NCBI GenBank assembly: GCA_037447655.1
Contig: JBBHKE010000521.1
Coordinates: forward strand, 1 to 39,618
Direction: 5' to 3'
Source: Zygnema cylindricum
Lineage: Eukaryota; Streptophyta; Zygnematophyceae; Zygnematales; Zygnemataceae
DNA length: 39,618 nucleotides
Shown: positions 1 to 8,477 of the stretch, piece by piece
Layout of the letters: each line of letters opens with the position of its first letter
How positions within the stretch are numbered: position 1 is the stretch's first letter
The notes under the pieces: model-generated
What the model was told of the DNA's origin: nothing
Databases searched by the model: none
The model's input: the letters and a program-made list of their open reading frames with translations, nothing else
Program-made: the position numbers and the translations under genes

Positions 1-4
1 CTTG

Positions 5-172
5 TCATCTCGCGTTTCGAAGATCCCGCAATCCTCCAGGATATTGCCAAGTGTCATCCGGAGTAGCGGCGCCCGAAAACGCCAAGGCAGCCATTCCGGA
101 ATCCCGGCTCTCACCACGGCCGTCGATCAAATTCGGCTTTTGATACGGACCGTCGAAATAAATGTCCGTAAC
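5..172 (-). CDS. Coding-like fragment, 3' end of an unrecognised gene (unknown product)
   Basis: The minus strand has an open frame of 55 codons ending in TGA at positions 7-5. The segment is clearly richer in G+C than its surroundings. About 40% of its codons are of the RNY type (my hand count), while the best plus-strand frame is much lower, so I prefer the minus strand. The peptide begins VTDIYFDGPYQKPNLIDG, contains GMAALAFSGAATPDD and ends GGLRDLRNAR. It is mixed hydrophilic, with no membrane segment and no family motif I recognise. The frame stays open for some way upstream of 172 but has no clear ATG. AG dinucleotides in the CATAGAACC and CAAAAGCCG contexts could be splice acceptors, so this may be a terminal exon. 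All three plus-strand frames are also partly open, so the strand call is an inference. Confidence 0.35.
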   Translation of the reverse strand, partial: VTDIYFDGPYQKPNLIDGRGESRDSGMAALAFSGAATPDDTWQYPGGLRDLRNAR

Positions 173-440
173 ATTTGTTTTGTACAGTATATATAAGGTA
201 CAGTGGGTTCTATGTTGAAGATTCCGTTCTATTAGTTGAATGGAATCTTCAATGTGTATATATTTAAATACCTATCGTATCCTTTGTAATTCAGCATTGT
301 TCCCATACTATAGGATAAAGCTAATGGCTACCAGCTAATCTGACAATCGGTAGGTACCAGGATGAAAACCTAGTGTCGGCAGCCACTTTTTGGTATACAC
401 TGAGTATCTAGCCTATTCTCTATCTCCTTTGGACAGCATA
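173..440. other. Unassigned AT-rich stretch
   Basis: No convincing ORF, RNA gene or repeat copy was found. There is a short local inverted repeat, GAAGATTCCGTTC near 220 against GAATGGAATCTTC near 238, that could form a hairpin. Confidence 0.4.
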
Positions 441-487
441 GGCATCCATGGTTCTAGCTCTCTAGGCAGCCATGGTTCTAGCTCTCT
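441..487 (+). repeat. 24-bp direct duplication containing Kozak-like ATGs
   Basis: Two nearly identical units in tandem start at 441 and 465 and read GGCATCCATGGTTCTAGCTC and GGCAGCCATGGTTCTAGCTC. Each has an ATG followed by G. The first opens a five-codon ORF and the second an 11-codon ORF (14 codons if the intron-like segment at 500-583 is removed). They are unlikely to encode a protein of note but could be leader sequence. Confidence 0.6.
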
Positions 488-499
488 CTCCGGTCTTCA

Positions 500-583
500 G
501 TGAGTAACAAGTATGGGGACTGGAGAGTGGAGCGAGAAGCAGGCTGCCTTTGCTGACTTTCTCCTTTTATTTTTCCTATTCAG
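500..583 (+). other. Possible spliceosomal intron (84 bp)
   Basis: The segment starts GTGAGTAAC, has the branch-point-like sequence GCTGAC at about 552-557, then a pyrimidine-rich run and an acceptor TTTTTCCTATTCAG ending at 583. All three signals are canonical and properly spaced. Splicing would join CTTCA to ACCTAG. The flanking sequence gives no long ORF after splicing, so it would lie in a leader or non-coding exon. It is equally possible that the resemblance is chance. Confidence 0.3.
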
Positions 584-604
584 ACCTAGAAAATACATGA
601 ATAT

Positions 605-935
605 CAACAGCGAGAGGGAGAGAGAGACGGAAGAGAGAGAAAGGAGAGAAAGGGGAGAAAGATGGGGGAGAGAGAGAGGAGAGGGGGAGGGGAAAGAGGA
701 TAGGGAGAGGAGGAAGGAAAGAGGGAGGGAGGAAGGAAGGAAGGGAGGGGATATGGTGAGAGAAGGAGAGAAGGAGGAAAGGAGAGGGGAGAGGGAGAGG
801 GAGAGAGGGAGAGGGGGGGAAGAGGGAGGGAGAGGAAGGGAGAGAGGGAGAGAGAGGGAGAAAAGGAGAGGGAGAGAGGGAGAGAGGGGAGGAGAGGAGG
901 AGAAGGGAGACGGAATAAGGGAGAGGGGGATGGGA
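605..935 (+). repeat. Long GA (polypurine) tract
   Basis: About 330 bases are almost pure purine on the plus strand (GAGAGGGA-type repeats). Both strands read as long E/R/G-rich or S/P/L-rich ORFs, which are repeat artefacts. Such mirror-like homopurine DNA is known to be able to form triplexes. It separates the intron-like segment from the coding-like fragment at 961-1074. Confidence 0.9.
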
Positions 936-960
936 AGCGATGGAGAGAAAGTTCGCTAGG

Positions 961-1074
961 GCCGAAGCCCTCATATTGATGGTCGGCGTAGGCATTGTGA
1001 GTTCTCGGCCGTTAGATGAAAAGAAACATGAGACGGCTGCGATTCGTTGGCGATACAACGCCCGTCTTGATTAG
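961..1074 (+). CDS. Possible terminal exon of an unknown protein
   Basis: A G+C-rich pocket follows an AG at 957-958 and stays open for 37 codons to a TAG at 1072-1074. The peptide starts AEALILMVGVGIVSSRP, which is hydrophobic like a membrane segment, and continues DEKKHETAAIRWRYNARLD, a charged tail. About a third of its codons are RNY. The opposite strand carries a competing frame (ATGCCTACGCCGACC near 996) that runs into the CT complement of the purine tract. The upstream region is purine-rich, not pyrimidine-rich, so the acceptor is weak. No family is recognised. It could be the end of a small gene whose start lies in the 440-600 region, or a relic. Confidence 0.22.
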   Translation, partial: AEALILMVGVGIVSSRPLDEKKHETAAIRWRYNARLD

Positions 1075-1138
1075 CGCCAAAAGATTTATTTGAGTTGACG
1101 CGTGATGAAACAGTACACTGTACTGCTACAGTACAGTA

Positions 1139-1661
1139 CACCGCCAATCGTTATTAGCGTTGTGTACACTAATTCCGTCCTGCTTTTTTTTTATTTATTC
1201 TCCATTAGTGTAGTTCAATTCTATTTTTTTCTTTATTCTATTTAGGGTTATTTTCAGTACGTTGTCTCTTAAATAGAGTTGTGTACGGTCAGTGTCAGAA
1301 CGTACATAAAATGTACCTTTTTAAGTTAAAAATTACAATAAATTAGTTTTAGTAACCGCAGACGCATGAGAATGTGCGTTCTAAAAAGGAAAAAAGACGA
1401 GGTCGTGAAAAATCCCGTTCCCACATATTCGTCCGACAGCCGCGTTTCGACCGTGTGAATGAACGATTTGTGTACGGTTTGTCAGATTTTGTACGGAGAT
1501 TTATATTAGTGTAAGCATGTTTGCGACCGACATTTTTTTTTGCAAGATCCAAATTACCATAATCAAACAATTAGAATGTATGATTTTTAAATTTTCAAAT
1601 TCTAAATAGCGACACCACTAGTGTATTATACTAATCAAACTCCCGCTATTAACGATTGGTG
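1139..1661 (+). mobile_element. CACCG-clan MITE, subfamily B (long form)
   Basis: The left end is CACCGCCAATCGTTATTAGC preceded by TA at 1137-1138. The right end is AACGATTGGTG followed by TA at 1662-1663 and has lost three bases relative to the sister ends (GATTGGCGGTG). Inside are a TTAAATAGAGT block, a GTACC/AAAAATTAC hairpin remnant near 1310 and a stretch shared with the copy at 11038-11576. There is no transposase, so it is non-autonomous. TA flanks fit the Tc1/mariner/pogo group. Confidence 0.8.
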
Positions 1662-1663
1662 TA

Positions 1664-1860
1664 CACCGTATCACATTGGGTTAATAATTTTTTCGCCACT
1701 TAAAACATATTCGCATAATACCTCTTCAATTTTCAATTTTTGATTGCCAATCGGAAATGATAATCTTACCTTTCAATCATACCGTTGATACAAAATCCGA
1801 CATATATAATGAGAAAAGATGTTTAGTTGAAAAAACGTAACGAATAGCGATACACGGGTG
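1664..1860 (+). mobile_element. CACCG-clan MITE, subfamily D, degraded
   Basis: It starts CACCGTATCAC directly after the TA that ends the preceding element and finishes AGCGATACACGGGTG. The internal CACTTAAAACATATT and GATTGCCAATCGGAAAT blocks match the intact D copies at 20992-21208 and 24497-24712. The right flank reads TG instead of TA, so the target duplication has decayed. Confidence 0.6.
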
Positions 1861-1866
1861 TGCTAC

Positions 1867-2013
1867 CCTTAAAACATATTTTCTCCGCTAAAATGTCGGA
1901 TTCGATTGGAAGGTAGGATTCGACATGACCATTTGAAAAAAAATCGACAAATGTATAGTGAAAAAATGTTTTAACCGCAATAAAAATATCAACACTAATA
2001 GCGATACACGGTA
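1867..2013 (+). mobile_element. CACCG-clan MITE, subfamily D, 5'-truncated copy
   Basis: It shares CTTAAAACATATTTTCTCC and the closing CTAATAGCGATACACGGTA with its left neighbour but has no left terminal repeat. It is probably a second, truncated D copy lying tandem to the first. Confidence 0.45.
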
Positions 2014-2018
2014 TCAGA

Positions 2019-2569
2019 CACCGCTAATCGTAATTAGAGTAAAAACCAAAACAATTAAGTAATTGATTTAATTTATGTGATAGAGCTTTTCAACTATGAG
2101 TTTACTCTAATTTATTTAGTTATTCTATATTGGCCAGGTTCCGCCATATTATGTGCGATAATTGAACACTAAATTACATAAAATGTGTCAACCGCATAGT
2201 ACTGGCCATTATGACGCTTAATTATATTTGTCGATTGAATGTCAACGTTCACACGACGACGATGCTGTCGACGGACGAGTTATGCTAACGATTTTTTTTA
2301 TGATTGATTTTTGTTTAGGTACTTCGCGCGACATTCTATTAAATCAATATTTGTACCTTTTTACATAAAAGTACAATTTTGCACGGTCAGACCTCGTCCG
2401 TGCTCCACACTATTTAAAAATATCCTATATTAGAATTTTTTACGCTAATTAAACCTCACGTAAATTAGAATAATGAAAAAATTAGAATCGATTACTCTAT
2501 TTGATGTGATAGAGTCGAAATTTCGAGCGACCGAATTAGAGTAATTTACTCTAATTACGATTCGCGGTG
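2019..2569 (+). mobile_element. CACCG-clan MITE, subfamily C
   Basis: The ends are CACCGCTAATCGTAATTAGA on the left and the inverted form TCTAATTACGATTCGCGGTG on the right, with TA after the right end at 2570-2571. The left TA has become GA. It contains the clan's internal hairpin near 2353 (TGTACCTTTTTACATAAAAGTAC) and the ACTATTTAAA block. The intact subterminal sequence CGACCGAATTAGAGTAATTT near 2528 serves as the empty-site reference for the Harbinger insertion at 14692. Confidence 0.8.
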
Positions 2570-2570
2570 T

Positions 2571-2670
2571 ACTATGTTGTAGTTTACTGCAGGAGACGTG
2601 GTAGATCTTTGTTTTTACGTTAAATAGTGTTTTTAACATGACTTAAATTTCCCGCCAAAAAAAGTCGCTA
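2571..2670. mobile_element. Decayed fragment of the short CACCG subfamily (N)
   Basis: GCAGGAGACGTGGTAGATCT near 2589 resembles the interior of the intact N copies (CCAGGAGACGTGGCAGATTA at 7961) and is followed by a similar TTAAATAGTG block. Terminal repeats are no longer visible. Confidence 0.35.
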
Positions 2671-2878
2671 CACCGTGAATCGCTATTAGAGTCAATGACT
2701 CTAATTGCGGTACCACGTTTTTTTACCCAAATTCTCAAATAGAATAAATGAAAACCCTTTAAAAAACAAATTAGAGTAGATGATTTCCTTCAAAACCCCC
2801 AAAGTCTCAAATAGCGTTAATAACGCTATTTGTTTCATAACGCTATTTATTTCTAAACGCTAATAGCGATTCACGGTG
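2671..2878 (+). mobile_element. CACCG-clan MITE, subfamily A, short copy
   Basis: It is bounded by CACCGTGAATCGCTATTAGA and CGCTAATAGCGATTCACGGTG, with TA at 2669-2670 and 2879-2880. The subterminal sequence has repeated TTAG/CTAAT motifs and AACGCTATTT units. It is 208 bp and non-coding. Confidence 0.8.
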
Positions 2879-2880
2879 TA

Positions 2881-3680
2881 CCACTGTAGCGAATTATTAT
2901 TATTAACTCTAGTAATGATTGCAGTGTAGATGTCGCCTGTGATCCTAGCCTGTGACGTGGCCGAACCGCGGAAACTGCAGGACAACGTCTGCGACAAAAC
3001 GACAAAAGTTCCACATTTAAAAAAGACAAAAACGTCCTACATTCAGTCAAAAGACAAAACTTCATGCGTTCAAAAGAGCACACCTGTAGGTACAGTAAAA
3101 GTACGGATTCAATTGATTTTTGCATTTTTGTACCTTGAAAAGTACGATTATCTATTTTAGTATTAGTACGAACGGCAGTTAAAGTACCAGATGACCAGAA
3201 ACAACGATAAGCGACATATTATTTGCTGACGTCATGCTGAGACCCAAGTTAAAAAACAGAAATTTTCGGTTATTCCGTTAAAATTTCCAAAATATACGTC
3301 CTTCCTAGGCTAACGAATATCGTACGGAATGTGGATTTCCACTTACAGTATGTGCTTTCGTACAATTTTGTCCCTCGTTTTCTGACAAAGAAGACGACTG
3401 GTCAACGATAAGAGAGGCGACACCTGTCATTTTCCTCCGAAAAAAACCGGCCTCGAAATCTCCGACAACTATAGTACGGTACTGTACGGCATTTTCGATT
3501 ATATTTCAAACTGCCATTTCCTCCAACCAATAGGAATCGTTTGGACGTCTTGAAAAAGATGCCGATTCGAGGTTCGGCGAATCTGGGATATCCCTAACAT
3601 TCCGAACGGAATGACGTTGAAGCCACCGCCTGTTTTTTGTCGTTTGTGGACGTTACACAAGTGTTTCGTACTCCTTACTC
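2881..3680. other. Unassigned stretch with scattered GTAC motifs
   Basis: A possible decayed clan copy lies at 2882-2929. From about 3100 to 3200 GTAC motifs are frequent. I see no gene. Confidence 0.35.
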
Positions 3681-3686
3681 GCCGGC

Positions 3687-3720
3687 TATAAAAAGAAAAA
3701 ATTTCCTCTCTATTTCTCAC
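3687..3720 (+). promoter_or_regulatory. TATA-type core promoter candidate
   Basis: TATAAAAAG at 3687-3695 sits in a G+C-rich context (GCCGGCTATAAAAAG) and is followed about 25-30 bases later by the pyrimidine-rich initiator-like TTTCTCACTAG. Downstream is a ~390-base CT-rich leader without a single ATG on the plus strand until 4112. Confidence 0.45.
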
Positions 3721-3759
3721 TAGAATTTATTACTTCTTTACTGTCGTGCCATTTTACCT

Positions 3760-4030
3760 CTAAGTCTTCCCTCTCTATCCTCCCTCTACTACTGCCCATC
3801 CCCTCTCTGTCCTTCCCTCTCTTCTCCCGCTCTATCTCTCTTTTGAATCTTAAGATTCCTTTAGTTTTTCTCAAATTTCTCTCTCTCGACTTCTTCCTTT
3901 CTCCTCTTCCTCCCTCCTCCTCCCTCCCTCCCTCCCTCTCTTCTAAACCTTTACCGTTCCGTCTCTGTTCGCTCCTTTCTGTCTTTTTTCTCTGCGTTCC
4001 GTCTCTTTTGTCTCAGTTCTGTCCCGTTCC
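3760..4030 (+). repeat. CT-rich (polypyrimidine) tract
   Basis: Mostly CTCTCC/CTTCC-type repeats with occasional T runs. It contains no ATG on the plus strand. It could be a pyrimidine-rich 5' leader or a long polypyrimidine tract before the TTATTTTTAG acceptor-like site at about 4090-4099. Confidence 0.8.
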
Positions 4031-4043
4031 ATTCCTTTCCGTT

Positions 4044-4091
4044 CCGTACTGTACCGTACTGTACCGTACTGTACTGTACCGTACCGTACCT
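4044..4091 (+). repeat. GTAC-containing 10-bp microsatellite
   Basis: About four to five units of CCGTACTGTA with slippage (CCGTACTGTAC, CCGTACC). It lies between the CT tract and the short ORF. Confidence 0.8.
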
Positions 4092-4111
4092 TATTTTTAG
4101 TTACCCTAGCC

Positions 4112-4300
4112 ATGGTGTGCGACGCGAATCTGACGTACCAGATCGTGTGCGGCGGCTTCTTTCTGATGACAACTGTCGTGGCGCTGGTTGGGACGATGGT
4201 GGGGAGCGGCGCGTGCGACGACTGCGCGCCATTGGTCACAGGGCCCATGCAGGCGATAGGAGCGATGTGCGCGCCGAGGAAAGGAGTCATGGAGAGATAG
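4112..4300 (+). CDS. Small Cys-containing membrane protein candidate (62 aa)
   Basis: The ATG at 4112 is the first after the TATA box and leader. It has a strong context (AGCCATGG) and opens a 62-codon frame ending in TAG. Third positions are mostly G or C, against an AT-rich neighbourhood. The peptide starts MVCDANLTYQ, then has a hydrophobic stretch (IVCGGFFLMTTVVALVGTMV, residues ~11-30) that could span a membrane, then a CDDC motif and AMCAPRK near the end. No family is recognised. Against this reading, the complementary strand is also open from an ATG at 4290 (MTPFLGAHIAPIACMGPVTN...) and its codons show a higher RNY fraction, so the coding strand is unsettled. Either way the base composition suggests real or recently lost coding sequence. 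A GAGGTGAGC donor-like site lies at 4344-4352. Confidence 0.35.
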   Translation: MVCDANLTYQIVCGGFFLMTTVVALVGTMVGSGACDDCAPLVTGPMQAIGAMCAPRKGVMER

Positions 4301-4358
4301 AGAGGGAGAGAGAGATGTATATTTTTTTTGGGGAATGGAGTCGGAGGTGAGCTGCTCA

Positions 4359-4393
<35 letters not shown>

Positions 4394-4560
4394 CGTGGGT
4401 TTTTTGTTTTTTGTTTGTGGTTTTTTTTTTCTTTTTTTTGTGGGTTTTTTTTTTTTTTTTTTTTTTTTTTGGGATTTTTTTTTTTTTGTCGGTTTGTTGT
4501 GGTTTATTTTTGTGGGTTTTTTTTTCTGTTTTGCTTTTTTGTTTTTTTTGTACTCGAGTC
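4359..4560 (+). repeat. T-rich tract with G interruptions
   Basis: About 200 bases of poly-T broken by GTGGG, GTTTG and CGGT words. On the minus strand it reads as a lysine-rich ORF, which is an artefact. Assembly length errors are likely here. Confidence 0.85.
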
Positions 4561-5510
4561 TTACGCGTGTCACTTGGATCTGCAGGTTAATGACGTGGCA
4601 TCTTTGGCTCGGTTTTTTTTTCCGAAGCTCTGGATTGGAGTTAATTTTTTGCCGTTTTCTGGTTAAAAAATAAATAAACAGAAGACTTTTTGAGGCCATT
4701 TGTACCACTTTTTTTTAGGGTTTTTAAGACGACAGAAGATTCAATAGAAACGTTAAATTTTCCCAATTGCGAAATTTCTAAGTTTTACGACGGTTAAACA
4801 TTTTTAAAAAATTTCAACGGCCAAGGGTTTTAAACGGTTTTAACGGTTTTTAAAACCCTAAATGTCCACAAAAAAAAGGGTTTTGAAAGGTTTTTAAATG
4901 GTGGCTAAATGAGGTTTAATCAATTATTTGTGTATAGGGTGACAAAATGGGTTTAAATTTAGAAAAAACAAAGGAAGAAAATTGTCAAAAATAATAGAAA
5001 CAGTAAATTTTTTATCTACGCTAAATTGTGGTTATTTGGAGGTTATTATTTTTATTTTTTTTTGAAACCCAAAATGAGAGAATAGAAAGTGGGAAAAACA
5101 GGTTGATTTCTTCCTTTTTCAAAGTCTTAGAATTGTTTTTAAGCTATAAAACCCAAAAGGAAGATAAAATGAAAAGAAAAGAGAAAAAAAAAAAACCCTA
5201 AAAGAGGGGTAGAAGAAATAAAAAAAAATAGTTTGAATTCTATAGGGTGGAAAAACTATCCTTGTTTAGAAAAATTACAAAAGTCAACATTGACTTTTAA
5301 TTTAATTTATTTTTTACTTTACACTTCGGTTTTTTTGTTTCTTATCATGATGTCAAAATCATCGGACCTTTATTTATTTATTTATTTTTATTTTTTCACC
5401 ACTTTTGCATCTTTTTCATGGCTTTTAGGTAATTACAGGACAGATATATGTATATATATTTATCAATATTTATGTATGTATATGGATATGTATATATTTA
5501 AAAATTATTT
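4561..5510. other. AT-rich stretch without genes
   Basis: Contains repeated AAACCCTAAA/TTTTAAACGG words (for example near 4830-4900 and 5190) that resemble single telomere-like units, but they do not form an array. No ORF with coding character. Confidence 0.4.
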
Positions 5511-5895
5511 TCCCATCTCCCTCTCCTCTTCTCTCCCCCTTCCCCTTTCCCTCTCCCTCTTACTCTCCCTCTCCCTCTCCATCCTCTCCATTTCGCTTTC
5601 CCCCTCCCCCTCCCTCTCTTTTCTCTCCCCCCCTCCACCCCCCTCTGCCCCTCTGCCCCTCATCTTTCTCCCTCTCTCTTTCTCTGCCTCTCTCTCTCTT
5701 TCTCTCCCTCTCCCTCTCCCCTTCCCTCTCCCTCACTCTCTCCTTCTCTCTCTCCACCCCTTCCCTCTCCCTCACTCTCTCCTTCTCTCTCCACCCCTTC
5801 CCTCTCCCTATCCCTCTCCCTATCCCTCTCGCTCGCCCTCTCTTTCCCTCTCCTTCTCCCACTCCCTCTCCCTTTCTCTCTCCCTCACCCTCTTT
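5511..5895 (+). repeat. Long CT (polypyrimidine) tract
   Basis: About 385 bases of CTCTCC-type repeats with internal duplications (CCACCCCTTCCCTCTCCCTC occurs around 5754 and 5788). The long plus-strand ORF through it is low complexity and not annotated as a gene. Confidence 0.9.
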
Positions 5896-6394
5896 TTCAC
5901 AAAATATCATGAATTGTCTCTAAGTTCGATTAATTGTTATTTACGCCCCAAAACTTGCTTTAAATTGAAAAATTGTAAAGAACTTTTGACCCAAAAAACC
6001 AAAAAAACCTTTAAATAAACTCTGAAACTTCGCCCAAAAAAAATCAAACAAAACCTAACAAATGTTGAAAATAACCCAAAAAACGTTTAAACCCCTGGAT
6101 ACCTTAAAATAAAAACAACAACCTCTTAAAGCACAATGACCCTAAAAACCCCAAAACAAATTTGAGGAAAAATGTAAAATTTGTGGCTTTCATATTTAAC
6201 GAAAATGGGTATAGGGGAAATTTGATGAAATTTTACAAATATGATATTGAACCCCTTTCATTTTGAAATAATAAAAGTAGTAATTACCTTAAATTACTTC
6301 AATTATTTTAACTATATTTGAGTGAAAAGTTTTTGAAGAATCTTCATGTTATTTGTATTTTACCATCGATAAATAACAATAATAAAATATTAGG
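5896..6394. other. AT-rich stretch, nothing recognised
   Basis: No repeats shared with the rest of the window and no coding-like composition were seen. Confidence 0.4.
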
Positions 6395-6618
6395 TTAAGG
6401 ATAAAGTTCCATCAGTCGTTTCTGTAATCGTACGGCCAACTCTACGGGCCTGGGTTGATTTGAGTCGATGTTCCATCTCGAAGAGTCTGTAAACCACGTG
6501 TCCTAAACTGACTGGCACCACTTAAGCTACGGTCCTATATTGAGTATCCTTAAGATTTTTAGCACCGACAAAGTTTACATCAAATCTTCACTTGCATACC
6601 ATGTACAGTACCTGCGTA

Positions 6619-6684
6619 CAAAATCATCATACGACAAAATCATCATACGACAAAATAATCATACGACAAAATCATCATACGACA
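6619..6684 (+). repeat. 16-bp tandem repeat, four units
   Basis: Units of CAAAATCATCATACGA with one substitution (AATAATCAT) in the third. It lies in the left arm of the Harbinger-like element. Confidence 0.85.
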
Positions 6685-6713
6685 GAAGGTTGTTATAATT
6701 TTTGCAGACGCTA

Positions 6714-7201
6714 CACCGTGAATCGCTATTAGCGTAATGAAATAGATAGCGTAATGAAACAATTAGCGTACTTTACGGTAAATTGTGTTTTTTCGGGTAC
6801 ACCATGATACTAATTTATCATGTACTCTAATTTGTAAACTGCTTTGTAAAAATTTTCAGCACATAATATGTCCACACTAAAACATGAATATGTACGAAAC
6901 TGTTCAAATCGTACGCCGTCGCGTTTTTTTGACATCTGCGTATGCCGGAAAATATTTACGCAATTATATTTATTATATTTTATGTACTTTTAAACTTAAA
7001 AATGTACGAAACAGTACAGATCTGGTTGTCCGTACACCACACTATTTAAAAGGGAACTAAATTACAGTTATGAACCGCATTGAGCGGGGTACCTCAAATA
7101 ACGTGCAAAAACATTTAGCGTACTTTATTCTATTTGAGAATTTGCCCCAAAAAAAGGGGTACCCCAATTAGCGTCATGTACGCTAATAGCGATTCGCGGT
7201 G
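6714..7201 (+). mobile_element. CACCG-clan MITE, subfamily A (first in chain)
   Basis: The ends are CACCGTGAATCGCTATTAGC and the inverse of CACCGCGAATCGCTATTAGC. TA is at 6712-6713 and 7202-7203. It has a GTACTTTTAAACTTAAAAATGTAC hairpin near 6994 and an ACACTATTTAAA block. It keeps an empty site at 6820-6850 (CATGATACTAATTTATCATG) that is filled in the sister copy at 7783-8477. Confidence 0.85.
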
Positions 7202-7203
7202 TA

Positions 7204-7780
7204 CACCGTCGATCGTATTTAGCGTGTAGAAATTATTAGTGTGTATAATAATTTAGTGTCATGCACACTAATTTTGACTTAGAAAAATTTCGAAAAAAAA
7301 GTTATACACTAATTTTTCAACGTACGCCAATATGGGTACAGCTGATTTGTCGAGAAGATATCCACATTATTATAGGTAAAAGTACAAATTCTGACAATTC
7401 GTACACTGTCGCATTCTTTCACTCTAATTAATTCCTAACTCTAATTTCGGTTTTTTAGGGTGTAGACAATACGCGACAAACAAATGTACACTAAAACAGG
7501 TACAAATATGAAATTCTTTAATTGACAGGGCAGTTTTTCGTGTGATAGCAGAGATTTTCTTAAAGCTTCCGTACTAGCATAACAAAAAAGTACATTTTTA
7601 TACGAACCGACACCTTCCGTACTCCACACTAATAAAAATATACATAAATTAAAATGGTAATTGTTCATCTCGTAATTAGCGTACAGGAAAAATTAGTATC
7701 CTTTACCCTATTTTAGGTGAAACCCTCAAAATTTAGGGGCGCCGAATTAGTGTTCAACACGCTAAATACGATCGACGGTG
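7204..7780 (+). mobile_element. CACCG-clan MITE, TCG variant (second in chain)
   Basis: It has a perfect 24-bp inverted terminal repeat starting CACCGTCGATCGTATTTAGC. It shares TA 7202-7203 with the element on its left and TA 7781-7782 with the one on its right. Subterminal motifs are TTAGTGT, unlike the TTAGCGT of subfamily A. Length 577 bp, non-coding. Confidence 0.85.
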
Positions 7781-7782
7781 TA

Positions 7783-8477
7783 CACCGTGAATCGCTATTA
7801 GCGTAATAAAAATAATAGCGTAATGAAACAATTTGCGTACTTTACGGTAAATTGTGTTTTTTCGGGTACACCATGATACTACACCGTGAATCGTTATTAG
7901 CGTATAGAAATTATTAGTGTAAAGCAGTTTACAAATTAGCGTCATTCATTCTAGTTTAGTGCCAGGAGACGTGGCAGATTATGGTCCACTTCCTTAAATA
8001 ATGTAAATTATTATATTTAAGGTATCAATGTCAAAATTTTGGGGTGCCGATATAGAGTACATAAGGCTAATAACGATTCACGGTGTAATTTATCATGTAC
8101 TCTAATTTGTAAACTGCTTTGTAAAATATTTCGGCAAATAATATGTCCACACTAAAACATGAATATTTACGAAATTGATCAAATCGTACGCCGTCGCGTT
8201 TTTTTGACATCTGCGAATGCCGGAAAATATTTACGCAATTATATATTATTATATTTTATGTACTTTTAAAATTTAAAAGGTACGGAATAGTACAGATCTG
8301 GCAGTCCGTAAACCACACTATTTAAAATGACACTAAATTACAGTTATGAACCGTATTGAGCGGGGTATCTCAAATAACGCGCAAAAACATTTAGCGTACT
8401 TTATTCTATTTGAGAATTTGCCCAAAAAAAAGGGGTACCCCAATTAGCGTCATGTACGCTAATAGCGATTCACGGTG
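7783..8477 (+). mobile_element. CACCG-clan MITE, subfamily A (third in chain), interrupted
   Basis: It is the same subfamily as 6714-7201 and nearly the same length (489 bp) once the nested element at 7882-8085 and its extra TA are removed. It ends TAGCGATTCACGGTG with TA at 8478-8479. Confidence 0.85.
7882..8085 (+). mobile_element. Nested CACCG-clan MITE, short subfamily N
   Basis: 204 bp bounded by CACCGTGAATCGTTATTAGC and GCTAATAACGATTCACGGTG. TA occurs on both sides (7880-7881, 8086-8087), whereas the sister element at 6714-7201 has a single TA at the same place (CATGATAC-TA-ATTTATC). This is direct evidence for a TA target duplication. A copy in the opposite orientation lies at 11584-11782. 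Confidence 0.9.

Noticed and set aside
576-1058. 160-codon minus-strand ORF and 148-codon plus-strand ORF at 513-959
   Set aside because: Both mostly translate the GA/CT tract; only the small G+C-rich end at 961-1074 is considered.
4106-4708. 200-codon minus-strand lysine-rich ORF
   Set aside because: It is the complement of the interrupted poly-T tract joined to the short G+C-rich ORF region.
4800-5210. Telomere-like AAACCCTAAA words
   Set aside because: Isolated single units, never tandem, so no telomere or interstitial telomeric array.
5233-6018. 261-codon plus-strand ORF
   Set aside because: It runs through the CT tract and is almost entirely S/L/P low complexity; the complement is also open, as expected for simple repeats.
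6619-6684. Short spaced repeats resembling CRISPR or an origin iteron
   Set aside because: A contiguous 16-bp tandem repeat without spacers inside a transposon arm.
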